A DNA stretch of 64,000 nucleotides from Varroa destructor (taxonomy: Eukaryota; Arthropoda; Arachnida; Mesostigmata; Varroidae). Location of the stretch: positions 29,775,565 to 29,839,564 of the forward strand of contig NW_019211454.1 of the NCBI RefSeq assembly GCF_002443255.2, written 5' to 3'. Position 1 is the stretch's first letter. The number at the start of each line of letters is the position of its first letter. This document shows, one piece after another, positions 1-14,542 of the stretch. Position numbers and translations under genes: made by a program. Under the pieces are notes generated by a model, which saw nothing but the letters and a program-made list of their open reading frames with translations, ran no database searches and had not been told where the DNA came from.

Positions 1-3000
1 CTTTTTTCATTTTATGGGGTAATAACGTGGATTAATTGTCCAGTAGTCGATTTTTGATAGTCGATACAGGTTCCATCTTAATGGGCGCATGATCAGATAT
101 CTTGAAACCATCAGCGAGGTCTACTGATAGACGTGGCTTTTCGTTCTTTATGAACAGAATCGTATTGGTCCCAATAGCAGGACACAAACGTGAAATGAAA
201 AATTATACAAACCCTATCTTATTGCGAAGTGTGATCTAATGAAAACCTTCGTAGCACTAAACAAAAGATAGGACATGGGTAGTTTTTGAAGAGACACATT
301 TACATTGTACGATGGTGAGTATGTTTTTGAGGAAACGTTCTTAAACTTCAAATGAATTGAAAGATAGGAGCAAATACGCTACTTCATGAAGCGTTGCGAT
401 CCTGAACATCCAAGTCTATTGGAATAAAACGAAACAATGTTTCCAAATGTTTTCGAAAATGTTATAACGTTAATGGTATAACGATAGTAACAAACAATTA
501 TTGTAATCATGGAAGTTTGGGTAAGCTTGAAACCATTATACAAGTTCAGATCGTTGGCTCCATGCTGATTATTATGGCGGTCAGCCGTCTTATGGTAGCG
601 CATTTTCGACGCTACAGTAGAAACATTCAACAGTAGCTTGGATAGGCAGATGTCTACCGCTCTCTAATGAAATGGACAAACTTTTAATGTGGATAGTACC
701 TCTGGGAATCACATAAAAGATGTGTACAGAATCAATGAAACGCGCGCGCTCATTATCTCAAAATGCCACTAGAATGCGAGTGTAATTGGACCATTAAGTT
801 TTCCGAACAAAAGTTAACCGGCGAAGGATTGAAAATATGGCGCCATCTATGACAAAAGCAGCGCAAAGCAACTCTAGGGCATGAATGTTTTCGTCATATC
901 TTACATGTTATCGATTGACTAACACAGGAACCTGACGTTGTCTCTGCGACGCGACAAGCTTCCCCCCAGCGTGTAAGTTTGCGCTACATGCACGGCCGTG
1001 CGTGCTTGCCCAGATTTGTCTACAACAACATGCTGGACTGATAGTGTTGTTTCAGTTTAAAATCGACCTTGATAACATTCATCAATGTTTATTATACAGC
1101 CATATTGTTATCCACTATTCGAATCCAATAGTATCCAATTGCAATCCTCGCTGGCATTTTCCAGAAGTTTAGGGAAGACAACATCGTACAAAAGTCATAG
1201 TCTTTATCACAAGTGATGCAGCTTTTGTCGTATGGCTTGACGTTTGAACGCTGTAAAGCTGGAGATGCTGAAAAAATGACGGCGCAAGCCACACAGATAA
1301 GCAAACGACAAGAAGGGGATTACACTATTACATCGGGTTATTTTTTATCGTCAATTGCTAGGACCAATCCAAAACCATATTATCATCAAAGGGACCTCAG
1401 ACGGCAACTGCGGAAGTATATATTTGCGAGGCTACCACTAATTAGATCAGTCTAGAAATACATTATACACTTTTGCCTCTATTTAATTAAGATTGCCTTC
1501 ATTGTTACGCTGGAATTATGCACAGTCACTTCGATACAAAAATATGCAACCTATGTATTCACATTGTTGACCGCCGAAGGGCAACAATGACCGTCACGAC
1601 ACTACGTCAGGAACGAATGCCCCTATTCCTATGGCCTGCTTTAGATTTTTTCGTATCAGTATAAATTATACGCCCGCTTTCGTGATTTGTTCAAATTATG
1701 CTGGTTGGGCCCATTTCAGTAACCTTTGTGTGAACGAATCGGTTGATCAATCAAGAATCAGCTGAGTATACGTAATTCAAGGGACCGCAGCATCTTCAAA
1801 GAAAATTATGCTCAAAACATCTTTCTCTCAGTAAAAATATGTCTGTTCAGAGCTCAGAAAATCTTCACGCTAGTTACCGGAATCGTATTTTTGCTTTGGT
1901 TAATATGAACAAGTAGTAACTAACAAGACAGTATTTACAGCATTTGGTTATATACTCCGTTAGTAAAAAAAAAAAAAAAAACTGGCACTAACGATTGACA
2001 ATGATTTACTGAAAAAAAAAAAAAAAGAAATCCCCCTCAGCTTATATTAATTATTGCTCTGTTGTACTATTACAGGCTGATCGACCCAAGCCTCTCTAGG
2101 CTAAATAACAGCTGTTAGCTTTTGAATTATAGTCATATAGAAATCACAAGCTGAGCGTACGTGCACCGTTGTATCATGTCTCTCTTTTTTTTTTATACCA
2201 GGATTATTGTGGTATTAGAAACGTGTGAAATCGTTTTAAAACTAGTAAACTTTAAGACGAGCCTGAACATGATGATGTAGGCGTCTGTCCACAGCACCTT
2301 GAGAAAGTGTGACAGAATCATAACAACTAGTATAACTATTGTGAGCATGATTATAGGCTCCACTATGATGATAACTTTGCACAGTACGCAGTACTTGTTC
2401 TGTACATATCTAAGATGCACCTGTACATACAGTTCTGATCCTTTATAGTGGTCGATAGTGACTTTTTACAATAGCTTCATCATTCTTGATTACGATGCTG
2501 TAATGCTATGGGTTGAAGGGGGAGGGAGGGAGGGGGGGGGGTATAAGTTACCATATATGAGTATGCTCAGTAACCCTAAAAAGGACAGCAAAAATGTTCG
2601 AAAATGGCCCCCTGGACTTCAAATCTCTAGCGAATATCAAACCATCGCTGAATTTCTAAAGCAGTTCTAGTTTAGCCAACTAAAACATGCCTCTCTTGTC
2701 ATTGCTGGCAGTGGCGAGTTCACCCAATGAGGATGGGCAGGTTGACCTCGATCTCAAGTAATGCAAAAATACCTTAGAACACTCCGTTTGCCAATGTCTG
2801 TCGTTTGATCTTTATTAAGAAATAACTTACTTTCTCATTGAAATGAATCAATCAGAAGGATGTTTTCAATCACTGTCACTTATATTTCAGTGTATCTGAC
2901 GCGACATGTATGCGTACGCGGATGTACAAGCGGATTTGTTCTTAGATAATTTATTTTGTATAGTATAATATTCGTCATTATGTATTTGTCTGTAGACAAA

Positions 3001-6000
3001 ATAGAGAAGGCTGCTTTCTTCAGACAGTTAATTAATGAAAAATACACTTGTTTTACCATAAATTTATAGCACGTTCGCTCTCGTCTCCTCATATACCAAT
3101 AAATACAACTAAGATCTACGAAGTGAACAAATAAACGTTTTGCCGAACGTTCCTTTTCACTGCTGATGCCTGCAAGCCAAACCTCAACATCTTCAGCCTC
3201 GATCCCTTTCGACTTGCCTTCGCAACCAAAGGAATGACATCTCAATAAAAGGCAGGCTGGCTTTTTTAGATTAGGGTTTCGCCTCATTCGGCCAACGTCA
3301 CGCTGTCGTCTGTGTACGTGTGTATGCCATAGATACCGTTAATGTGATACAGAGAAGAAAGTATGGACGGGCGCGGGCAAACCCATCTAATGACCCTCCG
3401 CAAATCGATGTATGCTCCCATGCTCCTCGGTTTCTCTCATATAGGAGAGTCCAGTAGCGACTAGAACAAACGGATGGGACTGACTTCAAGTCGTGATGTT
3501 GTCTAGGCCGTAATGATGGCAATGGCTACACCCTGGTCTGCACTAAATTTCCTCCCCCTGGGAGATTGATATGTTTGGTCAGCCATTGAACGGTGCTTGC
3601 CCTCAGGCCTTTTAGGACGATTTACGCAAGAGTAGGTGCGGCAGTAGCAACTCAACCTAACGCAATGAAAAGGACTCAGGGAAAGCGTTCTGCAAGGAGC
3701 ATGGAATACATAACATAGCACCACTAGCAATAATAAAAGATACCCATAAGCGAGCAGTCCTTTGAATGATTTACACTGAAATATGGACATCATCATAGGC
3801 CCTTGGAGGTGCTATTTAGACCAATATCAAATATGTTTTCTCTAACACAATAGCAGTATTGGTATATTTTTTCATTTCATTATTAAAATCTTGAAATTGT
3901 ATATTCTTCAACTCACGTTTCTTACATTACGAGAAGACTTATACTCCAACGAAAGTGGCAAAATCACAAAAAGAATCTACGCTTCATATGTTACCATGTA
4001 TGCATGTATTTACTTTGTACATATTCTACGTGTACTGTGTATATCTGTATAACCACGTATAGAGGTAAAAAAAACAAATATTTCAATGACGCAGATCCTC
4101 GTTGCTTCACCTCTCCTGTGTTCCGACGTAAAATATAGAGCTATTAATAGAATATATATCCATAAAAAAACGCTATATTAGGTCCAAAGGTGAATTATTA
4201 ACTTGTTCTATTAATGTTCATTTGTGTTTGCCGAAGTAATAACAATGCTGAAGATCATTTGCGATTTGTCAGTTGGGCTGCGGGACTCCCTTGTAGTAGA
4301 ACTATCATCCCTTCGAATCAAAATCGCCCGTTACTTATTTAGTATTTTACATTGATTCGAATCGGTAACACCCTAAAGGGATCAACTTTCGCGGATAGGC
4401 CAGTCCTAAAAGTAAACACTCACCCGAAATCTTGTAAGATTGACTTTTTCTAAAGCGATTTTTTCTAAAGGAACTGCTCAACTTAATTAGCTAACATTCA
4501 TATCATCGTACAACAGCCATTTTGTAAGGATTTTAGGGCTTATACTAAAGAAATTTTTCATGTTCCATTTGACCCCTCGAAAAGCCTCCTTTTCGTAGAC
4601 ATTTTGCTTTTTCGGGATAAATACCATTCGGCGAATTGGATTGGACTACAAGATCCTCATCTCATTGCCGATAAAAATTCAAAGTAGAAAATGATTTTTG
4701 AGAATCACTTTCTAGTGGCTGCGGCGATCATTTAAAATTAAATTCAGACATTTTTTGGACTGGCTAGTATATAAAGGCGGAAGATATATGGCGTTTCAAT
4801 TGACGCTATTGAAACTACTTTTAGATGTCTATATTGTTGTTTTTGTTGAACAAGAAGAACAATAAACAGACCAAATGTCTCGGACTGCATAGTCACAGGT
4901 ACTCAGACGTTGAAGGTTTAGGTGGATAATCTATTTACGCATTAATATATATCCTAAGCATCTAAAGTCGTAGGAATTAGAAACTTATGCTATAGACCAA
5001 TATATTTGCTGCTCTCAGGCATTGCGAACTACCACCTTCCATTACAACAGATTTACCTTTGAGTTTTGTTTCGCGTTTATCTGTACATAATTGAATTGCA
5101 GTATTTTTCTAGAAGTTAATTTACATTCCGCTAGAATGAATTATATGGAAAAAAAACAAATACGTATCTTCTATTTACGTTTTGGGGCAAGTACTGACCC
5201 AATTTCATCAAAAGGCAGCCGTCAACGGCATACCACACAACCTGGTTTGGAATCTAGTTTTTGCCCACGGGCTTTAGCCCATTCTCGCTATTATTAGGTT
5301 CAAGTTTTCCCGCAGGCATCGAGCATGGAACAAGATAGTATTTAGTAATTTAGCTGCCTCCTCGCGGATGCAGGAGTGGAGATAACGTCGAGACTGGGGG
5401 AAACACTCCACTGAGCATACTACCGTTATTAGCGCCAGCTGAGAATTTGCTAAGACAATGAAACACGCCGGCACATGCCAGAAACGATGTTACCACGTAG
5501 TAGATATAAAATAATCTCATATATTTTTTTATCTAGAAAACTGGTAAGCCAGTTTTACCAAAAAGTCTTTAAAAATCGTGCGTTATTGCTCTCTCCGGTT
5601 CCGAATAAAACCCTGGCTGGATTGTCTGTTAACCTATCGCTGTTACACTCTAACCATTGTTAATAGTTACCCTTCGGATTATCATTTGTACTCTAGCTAT
5701 GGAGGTGCAGTAGATACAGACGATGAAACGTACACTAATACGTGCGCACCGAGTTTCCGTCATGTCTGGATGTAAAAATAGTTATATTAAACTTAGCAAC
5801 GTGTGCAATGCAAAACAAATCTTGTTGTCCGCACTGAGCCAGCCAGATGGCCGTAGAGCTCTCTGGTGCCCATTCTGCGTTTTGCGATGATGACCAGCTG
5901 GCAAATTGCCTACAAGATTGTTACTCAAGCGCTGTCTTCCTCTAATGAAAGACCAAGGCTTCGTTATTAATTCGGAACTTTTCCTGACAAATACATAGTC

Positions 6001-7008
6001 TAAAAAGCCATCATCGACGGCTGTTTACGTGACGATGACCAGAAGTACAATGTTTAATAATTTGGTGTTATTCGCGTGCGTCTTCTTTTCAGGCCCTCGA
6101 TACTAAAAATCAGAGGGCAAACGAAGCGTAGATTGTTCCATATACGCATACTTGATGGCCGTGTTTAGGCTGATATGTTTACTTCGTTCAGTTAAGTAAG
6201 CTGTTACGACCGTGTTACTGCTATTTTGCATGGTGCATTGTGAAAATGGCGCGGTCATCTGTATCAGAGATTTGAATATGACTATGTTCAACGCTGGCTT
6301 TTGACAGCGACCCAATTAGTGAAGACAAAGTCTTAAGCAAAACTATACACTATAGAAGAATGATTGATTGCTTGTAGCCGGTGTAGCTCGAAACACAACC
6401 GGTTTTGCCCCAATATCAAGTGTACATACTTAGGACCAAATCTTCTAGATGATCAATGATGGCTGGAGCGTAAATCAAATCTGAGATTTCAGGTAATTAG
6501 ATCGAATGGAATCATTTCTAGAATCAGCTGAATATACCGTATATCAAAATAGAACATTACGTTACTTTTATTTATTACAATTACGATTTTTACGGGTAGC
6601 TAAAAATAAACGTAACGAACGACTACTCTACAGTTTCAGATTAGGCGATACGTACGGTGAGAATATTAAAAAAAAAAAAGAGAGAGTTAGAACATGGACG
6701 CCATTACGCCAGGACTCGTGCTTTTTTCACCATAGTCATAAGGAAGCGCGTTCTTCAACTCAATAGCCGAGTGATGAGTTGACAGCATTCGCTTTTCCAA
6801 TGACCACAATAAAGTTCCCTTTATTTCAACTTACTATATAGTAAACACACAAAAGATCATTATTGAACTTTTAAGACTGCTTCATCTATGAAATATCTAT
6901 TTCCACTAGACGGGTATGCTAACTGTAATAGTGAAAATGTCAATATTTCATTCTCTGTATTCATTTCAATAATTTTTACGTAAGACATTCATCTCTTAGT
7001 TAATTCAA

Positions 7009-7040
7009 TAAAAAAAAAAATATATATATATATATATATA
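7009..7040. repeat. A-run followed by (TA)10
   Basis: A run of 12 A is directly followed by ten TA units. This is a simple microsatellite, and an A-run next to TA units can also mark an old retroposon tail. Confidence 0.9.
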
Positions 7041-7283
7041 ATTTCTTAAATACAGTCGTTTAATTCAAAATTCAGTAACGCTTTTTTGATAGAAATGTTT
7101 ATAGCTAACGCAACGATTAGCGCAAATAACCTTTGTACTGTAATTAACACAAGATATACTATAAAATGTATTTTCAATGCGGATGATTTTTTCTAGTTGG
7201 AAACTCTTCCGTGGGCTGGATTGAAAGTTGTGTTGCGGGCGAAGTTAACAGAGCATATTCTCGAGCCAAGCGCTATACAACAC

Positions 7284-7340
7284 ATAAGTAGTATACAACA
7301 TGTAGCACGCTGTCGTGTTTACATGTTGTATACTACTTAT
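7284..7340. repeat. Perfect 21-bp inverted repeat with short loop (miRNA-like hairpin)
   Basis: Arms 7284-7304 and 7320-7340 are exact reverse complements. The 15-base loop has a further 4-bp stem (cacg/cgtg). The size and stem length are in the range of a small pre-miRNA. The arms match no microRNA family I know, and perfect pairing without bulges is equally typical of a transposon end or a chance palindrome. Confidence 0.85.
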
Positions 7341-10300
7341 TTTAATGTCCTTGTAAAACACATCGTAAATATAGGACAACAAAATATCTTTATAGCAATA
7401 TCTAACATTTTTTTTCCTTATAGGCCCTTGCTGCCCCCTCGGGTGAGTCGAACTGTCTTCGGCTGCTAAAGCATGCAGGGTATAATACTTAAATTAGGAC
7501 AAACTTCGACGGGTTGCCTATCGTACCGAACATGCGTTTATTTGCTACCTCTGCTAACAAAACGGCAAGCTCGTCATGGTGATCAATAGTGTGTCGGCAA
7601 AAATAGCGTTTTCGGAATTTAAGCAAAGATGAGCTATTACTCAATATTTCCGTGCTGGACGAACTTCCATTAAAATTAACGACTTACTTTTTGTCTGAAA
7701 TCGACGATTTGAGATGACTTAAAATGCATCCAAGGAACACTTTGATAGAAGAAACCGGGAAATTCTCGATAGGCTTAGGAAGCCATTTTTGCTATAGAGA
7801 ATAACAGCCTTCTAAGATATAGGAATATCTACTGTTGAATTGGGTTTCCAGATCAGCTACAACAGTTAAACTTTTGTAGATTTTTTGCGCATATACACTT
7901 GTAAAACATTTTACTGGAATATGTGTTCTTATTTAGGAGCAATCTTAAGTACATCGCAAAAGAGAAATTCTCAGATCAGGCACCATGTCCACAAAATCTC
8001 AATGGACATGGTTTTAGTTTATCTTCGCTGTGTAAACTAGTATCATACACATTTCTAACAGATATCAGATTGTCTACCAAGTCAGATATTACCTCTCAGA
8101 AATTTCGTCCTTCGAGAGTACTCTACCGTGTAGACAGACGTTCGTAACTAAACAGGCACAATTAACAAAACTGGCTCGGAGACCTCATAGATTTTTTTCT
8201 ATGAAGGTGCTATTTATACAACGACTCGAAAATATTCGTACGATGTAATGGTCACTGAAGGAAAAGCCACTTTTCGAAAACTCATAGTAGCAAAAGGGTC
8301 ACGCTTCTCTGCGATCCTCAAGGTCCACTTCTTTCACCATCATTGTATCCATTTGTTTAATACGAGCATAGAACTTTCAAAAAAAAAAAAAAATCATTTG
8401 TCTCTAGTTACAGAAAAATATAGTATATTACTAAATGATAGTAGTAGAGAACGAACGTGAAATGTAAGCGTGTGTATCGATCTAAATGATCAATAGACGT
8501 TTCTCGCTCCTAATACCTGCCTATAAAATTTAGATCCTTAATAAAGTTAGCAGTTCTACTATCAATGTTCTATTAACGTTAACAGAACTTAACACAAATT
8601 CTCGTATACAGAAATATCGTTCTTTCGTATATTCATCTATGCACAAACATGTACACCTCTTGACACGCTATCCTCGATTACATGCAAAGTCACGTTTTGT
8701 TGCACAGTATCAGAGTTTCCCTTTAAAGATGCCGTTGAGTTAGGATATAACATGTAGGAATGAATATTGAAGTCTACCGAACAATCACTAGAAAATCTAT
8801 GGAGAAACTTTGTCGGGTACAGATAATAACTTATTATACTAACAGTACTTAACAGTACAAAAACAATATTTGGCCAGCTACTTTAAACGTTGTTGAAAAA
8901 TAGCGTGACAAAACGGAGCAATACGTGGTAAGGATATGTCGTCCTTAGCAGGACAAAGTATATACAAAAGATACAGATCTCAAATACTTTTTCATCTATC
9001 TATTTTACAGTAGAGAATACATCAGTATAGAGGAAGATAAAACAAAAATAGCATTTGTAAGTTTCTAACTGATAAACCAATATAGGCTTTGACAGGCACT
9101 ACGATAAAGATAGAGTTTATTCTCTATTTAATTTTTTTTTTAATCGATGAGTTCTTCATGAGAGAAGGCTCTCTTACCACCACAAAATCCTAGCAACGGA
9201 AGATCAGGAGACGAATACAACCTACTGCATATTTTCAAAGAATTTTAATAACTGACTTCATTCAGCAGTGGATATATGGACTTACCTTTGGTCTGACAGT
9301 CAGATTTTTTTTCTTATTAAAATTTATGCTGGTGAGAAGAAAAAATTTTCCGTTAACAACATAGTCAGTGCTATTGATTTTGTTTTTAAGAAAGGGACAT
9401 ATTTTTCACCCCAGTACGCGGCCTTTAGTAGCTCCTTGAAACCATGAAGAATTATATACATATACGCCCTAACTGGGATCTAACACAAATCTGCAGGACA
9501 CGGAATATGTGAGAGACGGACGCAGTTTTAGTTAATTATACGATAGCATGTAGAGGTCGTTCGACGTTATACAGTAATAACGGATGCCAGCACAAAATTA
9601 TATTGCCGCCACGAGGTAAGGCGAAATTAAGCAAATTATACGTCTTGGCTATTTATATGTGGTAGCCTTTTTAAGATCGGCACAATTCTTTGGTACAAGT
9701 CTAGCTAGCGCCACGAATATCGGCACCAAAACGCCAATAAGCTCGGTGATATAAGTAGAAATATTAATTTCCTTTCGTAGAAACGTATTTGCTTCTCTTT
9801 TCCTTACCGTTAAAAATATAAGTAAATAGAAACAAGACCCGAGAGAAACGTATCTGTTCAGATGACATTTATCCAGCTGACAACCCATAAACGATCATGT
9901 GATTGACTTTATTTAGGCATAGATGCACCTTCTAAACCACTGAAATACGTTAAGCAAACTTTTAGATCACTTGATGTTGACCAAGTTAAAGTAGCTGCCG
10001 CTTCGTAAAAGACCTCGCGACTGTACACAGCGTTTTCGCTAAGGCAAACGAAAAGCTAGGACCTCATCACGATCAAAGGCAATGAACTAGTGAGAGATCG
10101 CCGTTCCTTTCAGTGGACAACGAGAACAGCGCGATCCGATGGCTGTGACAACACCGCCATTAGTGCACGCTCGTTGGTGGGCAGCAAATAGCGCCGACGC
10201 TTGAAATTACCGTGGGCGTCAGGACAGTTAGAAGTATCAGAGAAGGTAGCTTTTGTCAACTGGATGTTGCAACTCTGACTACTAAATACGCCTAAATACA

Positions 10301-10843
10301 TACATGTCAAATATTCTATAGAGAACGGAACTGCTAGTTATTGTTGTGCCCACTAGAAAAGGTAGCCTCCATTTGTTAATACTGCAAAACATCAACTGGC
10401 TATTTACCTTTGATAATCCCGCATGATACGTAGTTCTGTCAATGAAACTATAATAAATATCGATAATATAGGGATCGAATAATTGTAGCCACTCGATCTG
10501 TACGTTCGTGATTTTACCCAGTGACTTTCATGTTTGAATAGCTAGGCCCACGGGCTAATCTAGCCCTTCGCGAAAATAGCGATATCCTTACCTTATTTAA
10601 ATGGTTCATTTTCCTCATTCAGCATCATTGTGCTGTTGCTGAGTCGTTGCGCTTTTACAGGATGATAAGTATTCTGTCCGAAAAAGTAAACCCGCACGTG
10701 GAAACATCGACGTTTACATATTTCATTCGAAATCGAGGTGATATATATATATTACAGTGAAGAAAATCTGATTTTTTTTTTTACCTGTTATTAGACAAGT
10801 TCCTGTCAACTATGAGCGACTGTTGCATTGTAACTTCATAGTA

Positions 10844-10862
10844 TACATACATACATACATAC
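10844..10862. repeat. (ATAC)n tetranucleotide microsatellite
   Basis: Five tandem ATAC-type units. Confidence 0.85.
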
Positions 10863-13750
10863 ACGTGCAATACAAGATTAATTATGTCTATAGAGATGTC
10901 AAAATCATTAATTAAACAGCAGATTTATAGGCGGAAAGGGCGCAGGAAATTGGCGCTGTATAGCATATATTCATTTTGTAGAAATGCAGATGTGCCTTAG
11001 TTAGGAAACCAATAGCATACCCGACGAGCTTTTTTTTTGACGTTTTGTCCTTAGCTGGGAATACAAATGAATAATGATCGTTTGTGACAGTATACTTTAG
11101 AACGTGCAAATATGGCGGCTATTGGAACAGAGGCTCCTGTTGCTACTCCAGCGACCGACTTACCCTTAATTTCGATGCGAAGCATTACCTTCGCATTACC
11201 AGCCGGGGAAAAATTGCGGCTCAGTGAGTAGTCGGCCGCCGTAGATGAGCATATGTTGAGGGTCGAGAACGTTTATTATCGCCTGAACAAATCGTTGTCT
11301 GGAACAAGCTAGCGAAAAACAGTATCATGCTTGAATGAGTAAGGCGGCAGCTTCAACTGGCAAATCTAAAGCAAACTATAAGGTACTAGTTAGTTAACTG
11401 TAGAACGTATTGATTCACATGGCACTGTACATAGAGAACTCTTCTATTTGAACAGTTGAATAAATAAAGGTATTAATAAATTCACGAGTTCAAATTAGTC
11501 TATATTTCTATGGTTCAAGACGGTTACGGCATATTCCTTTGAATAACAGCATGAATAGGATTACCGAATAAACAGAACAATTTAGATTTAGGCAACCTCC
11601 ACTAGATGTCTCCACTATACACCTCAGCACTGAATGCCTGCTGCGTGGATGGAATATGGTTTAAAAAAGATCTCAGTACAAATGACTGCTATATGGGATA
11701 TAACGACGCATCTTCTGTTCCAATTAAAAACGAAGAAGGACCCATATGGATGGCGGGAGCTCTTTTTCCTATATGGGGCTACAAGTACAAGCGAGAACAT
11801 TCGCAACTGCGTTCAGGTCTAAGCGAGCATGGACCAAACTTTAGATTAGGGACGCTTCAAGTAAGTAGAAACCGTTGCATTAGGTCCAATGCATTGTGAA
11901 AAAAATAAAACTGATACAAAAGAGCTGGTTCCTGCGTCGGAAACCGTCTAAGATGGCTAAGTCGGGATTTAAGCATTCATCGAAGAAACGTTTTAGTGCA
12001 ACAAATTTAGTTTAAGTTTTCCAGCTCCGCGAAGAGTGTAAATGTGTTGTCTGGGAGACAGAGGCTTCTGCACCAAGAGGAGTATGTACCTAATGTATCT
12101 ACAACGAATCGAGCCACTTATAGCTACCATAGTTAAGCGCTTTACGTAGAAATAGGAACCTAACACATTTCATAACAGATCCTTCTACGGCCCTAGATTT
12201 ACTCATAGTTCTTTGTCTTAGGTAGCGACGTATCAAAAAATACATTCTATGACAGTATTTCGAAAATGTATTATAAGCTAGCGCAATGGAAGCCCGTGTG
12301 ATCAATAGAACTACACCTGCAGTGGTAGTTTCCAAAGTGGATGCCATTCTGGCAAAGGAGATAAACCATGTATGATAGCGACGACAGGGATCCTTATACA
12401 AAACCTTAAAAGCTGTTTCAACAGACAAAAGGCTCTATTTTTTGACAAGCGAGCGCCAGCCATTGCATAGAGAACCGTGGTATTAAGGCTTGAGAATAGC
12501 TGCGAGCACCTATTTAGAAAATATCGCCTTAAACCTGGTAACTCGTTCGTTTCAACACCGTCGACATCCGCATGAACAACACACGGAATTTCGGTCGTAG
12601 TCACAAATACGTACTGCGCAGAATTTGCACACGATTGTTTAGGAAGAGTCTGAAGTCCTTGTGCAGACTTTCCGGGAGAAATCCGCCCTGTCTAAAATTT
12701 TAAAAATATTGATTTTGCTGAGAACAAAGTAATACAGGAACTTACTTTATGTTTCGACACGGGTTCCTATGCTTCTCCCTATGAAGAATATAGTACAGAA
12801 TGTCATGATTGCAGTAAAGCAGTTCTTATCGATCCTCCCAAGTAGTAAGTTTTTTCTGCTTTTTCCGGACATTTGCTTCTCTCATAAATTAGCAAAATGT
12901 CATCAGTAAAGACCAGCAACTAATTTTACTGATAATTAGAATTCTTCTAAGTGAAGACTAAGTACTAGGAGTGATAGCAGTGCTTCAGAGGCGGGTTGCG
13001 CTCCACACTTAATAAAGAGATCCTCTTTCTGGCAGATGAGTTTCTCTCTAAAAATGCGAAAGATATGCATCTTTTTAACTTTATCATACACATCTTCGTA
13101 CCCAAGACACTAATAACAGACCTGTATAATAGAAGAGTTCGGCTGATTTGTAAACATGCCTAAAGTTCTTTTCTGTCGATTTGTGATGATTTCAAGAAGA
13201 TGTATTGTACTTGCAGCTATTTGTGCCTCAGTTGTCACTCGTGTTACAATACAGCATAAGTGTAAAGGTCTGTCTTTTAATGTCTAAGACGTTTTAGGGC
13301 AACCCTTCCCGAAGCAACTTCTCGGAAATCAATCTAATCTTTGGGAGCTGACGTGGCTAGGTAAATTTAATTAAGAGAAGTTCTATGGTTGCTAAAGTCC
13401 GCCGTATCTGGACAGAAAAGGACGTATGCATTTAATGAAACCTCAAATGAGCAGAAAAGCACATCGGATGGAGAGTGGCGTTCAATTATGCTCGACCTGG
13501 AGAAAAACTTTCGTATGGCGCGTTGAAGTTCTGAGAACGCAGCCCAGCGAGGCTTTGAATTTCTTAGTATTGCTTCTTTTAACTGACATGTCTAACTTCC
13601 GTAACTAAAATCCAATGCAAGGCTCCAGTACTTCAATGGAGTACAAAAGATCTTCATTTCGTAACCGGTGCAAGTACACGCAAAACATTTCAGTAAGTTC
13701 CCATCCTGCAGTATAATAACTAGCCGGTAACCTCATATGAGTGTTATGAT

Positions 13751-14163
13751 GTGTGTAATATCATATCCTATCGTATCCCCCGAATCCCTGGCAGATTTCT
13801 GCCAGTAGCTAAGTCATTTGAGTTTTTCGTCCGATACCGCCGGTTAAGTTCCGATAGCAACAATCACCTCGCTCATTTAATCAAGGGCCTCCCAAGTCAG
13901 CCGCGGAACGTGAAAAACCTGCCTGCAGCTGCCAACTACGTTGGTAATTTGAACGTAGTCTTATCTAAGTCTACTGCAAACAAATAACGGGGGGAGAAAG
14001 ATGACGCATGAATCGGCCGAAGGGCTTTGGAGGTTAAGTCTCCAAAGCGCTCCGAAATCGAGCCTTACTTATTGCTTCTTAAATCTCTGCCCGTTAGATT
14101 AACATCGCAGTGCTTTCTGCTAAAGACAGAGCCCTGGCGTACCCAAAAGCTTAACCATCTTCA
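13751..14163 (+). pseudogene. Broken open frames upstream of the 14.5-kb patch
   Basis: Consecutive plus-strand stretches in different frames (13751-13987, then about 14050-14185) look protein-like. The second includes IEPYLLLLKSLPVR. The minus strand also reads well with a few stops. The mix of long frames broken by stops and shifts fits degraded coding DNA. A 9-bp hairpin (14024-14032 with 14040-14048) sits between them. The family is not identified. Confidence 0.2.
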
Positions 14164-14542
14164 CCTTATGAAATATGAACTGAGCTAGAAGTAAAGCCAG
14201 CTAAAGTTCTTACCGCTAATTATCTATGTATGCAACCTCCGGCGTTGTAGATTGGGCGTATTATACTTTAGAATTACTGGGTGTCCAGTGGTAGCGCGCA
14301 TTGGGATTAGCTATTTTTGACAAGGTATTTTAGGACATGACCGGTTCATAGTAGCGTACGGACGGTTGCAACTCACGCAGTGCATTTTTGAAAAAATGCG
14401 ATCTTCCTCACTGGCTTGTCTCATAGTGTCCAAGTTACCTTTTATATGATAAATTCCGGCACAGAAACCATCAAAAGCATGTGTTTTTGACTGCGTTCGA
14501 TACAACCTGCACATTTAAAAAAAAACTGGTTTTGCGGAACTA

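Larger units (their letters stand above)
1..13400. other. Gene-poor AT-rich stretch
   Basis: I found no frame with a recognisable domain. Frames here are short, overlap on both strands and lack supporting splice signals. It holds homopolymer A runs (about 1966-1980 and 2012-2025), a G run near 2530, the TA repeat at 7.0 kb and the hairpin at 7.3 kb. Two overlapping minus frames at 12,099-12,604 look slightly protein-like but match nothing I know. It could be intergenic or a large intron. Confidence 0.6.

Noticed and set aside
11606..11899. 97-codon plus frame
   Set aside because: Other frames are open on both strands over the same bases and no motif is present.
13522..13536. 15-base word shared with about 36,739-36,753 (gcgttgaagttctg core)
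   Set aside because: A few 15-base matches are expected by chance in a window this long, and the flanks do not align.
14050..14185. Resemblance to a formin FH2 segment (YLLLLKSLPVR)
   Set aside because: Only a few hydrophobic positions fit, the flanking FH2 signatures (LLHYL, GNY-N-G) are missing, and the frame stops within about 45 codons.
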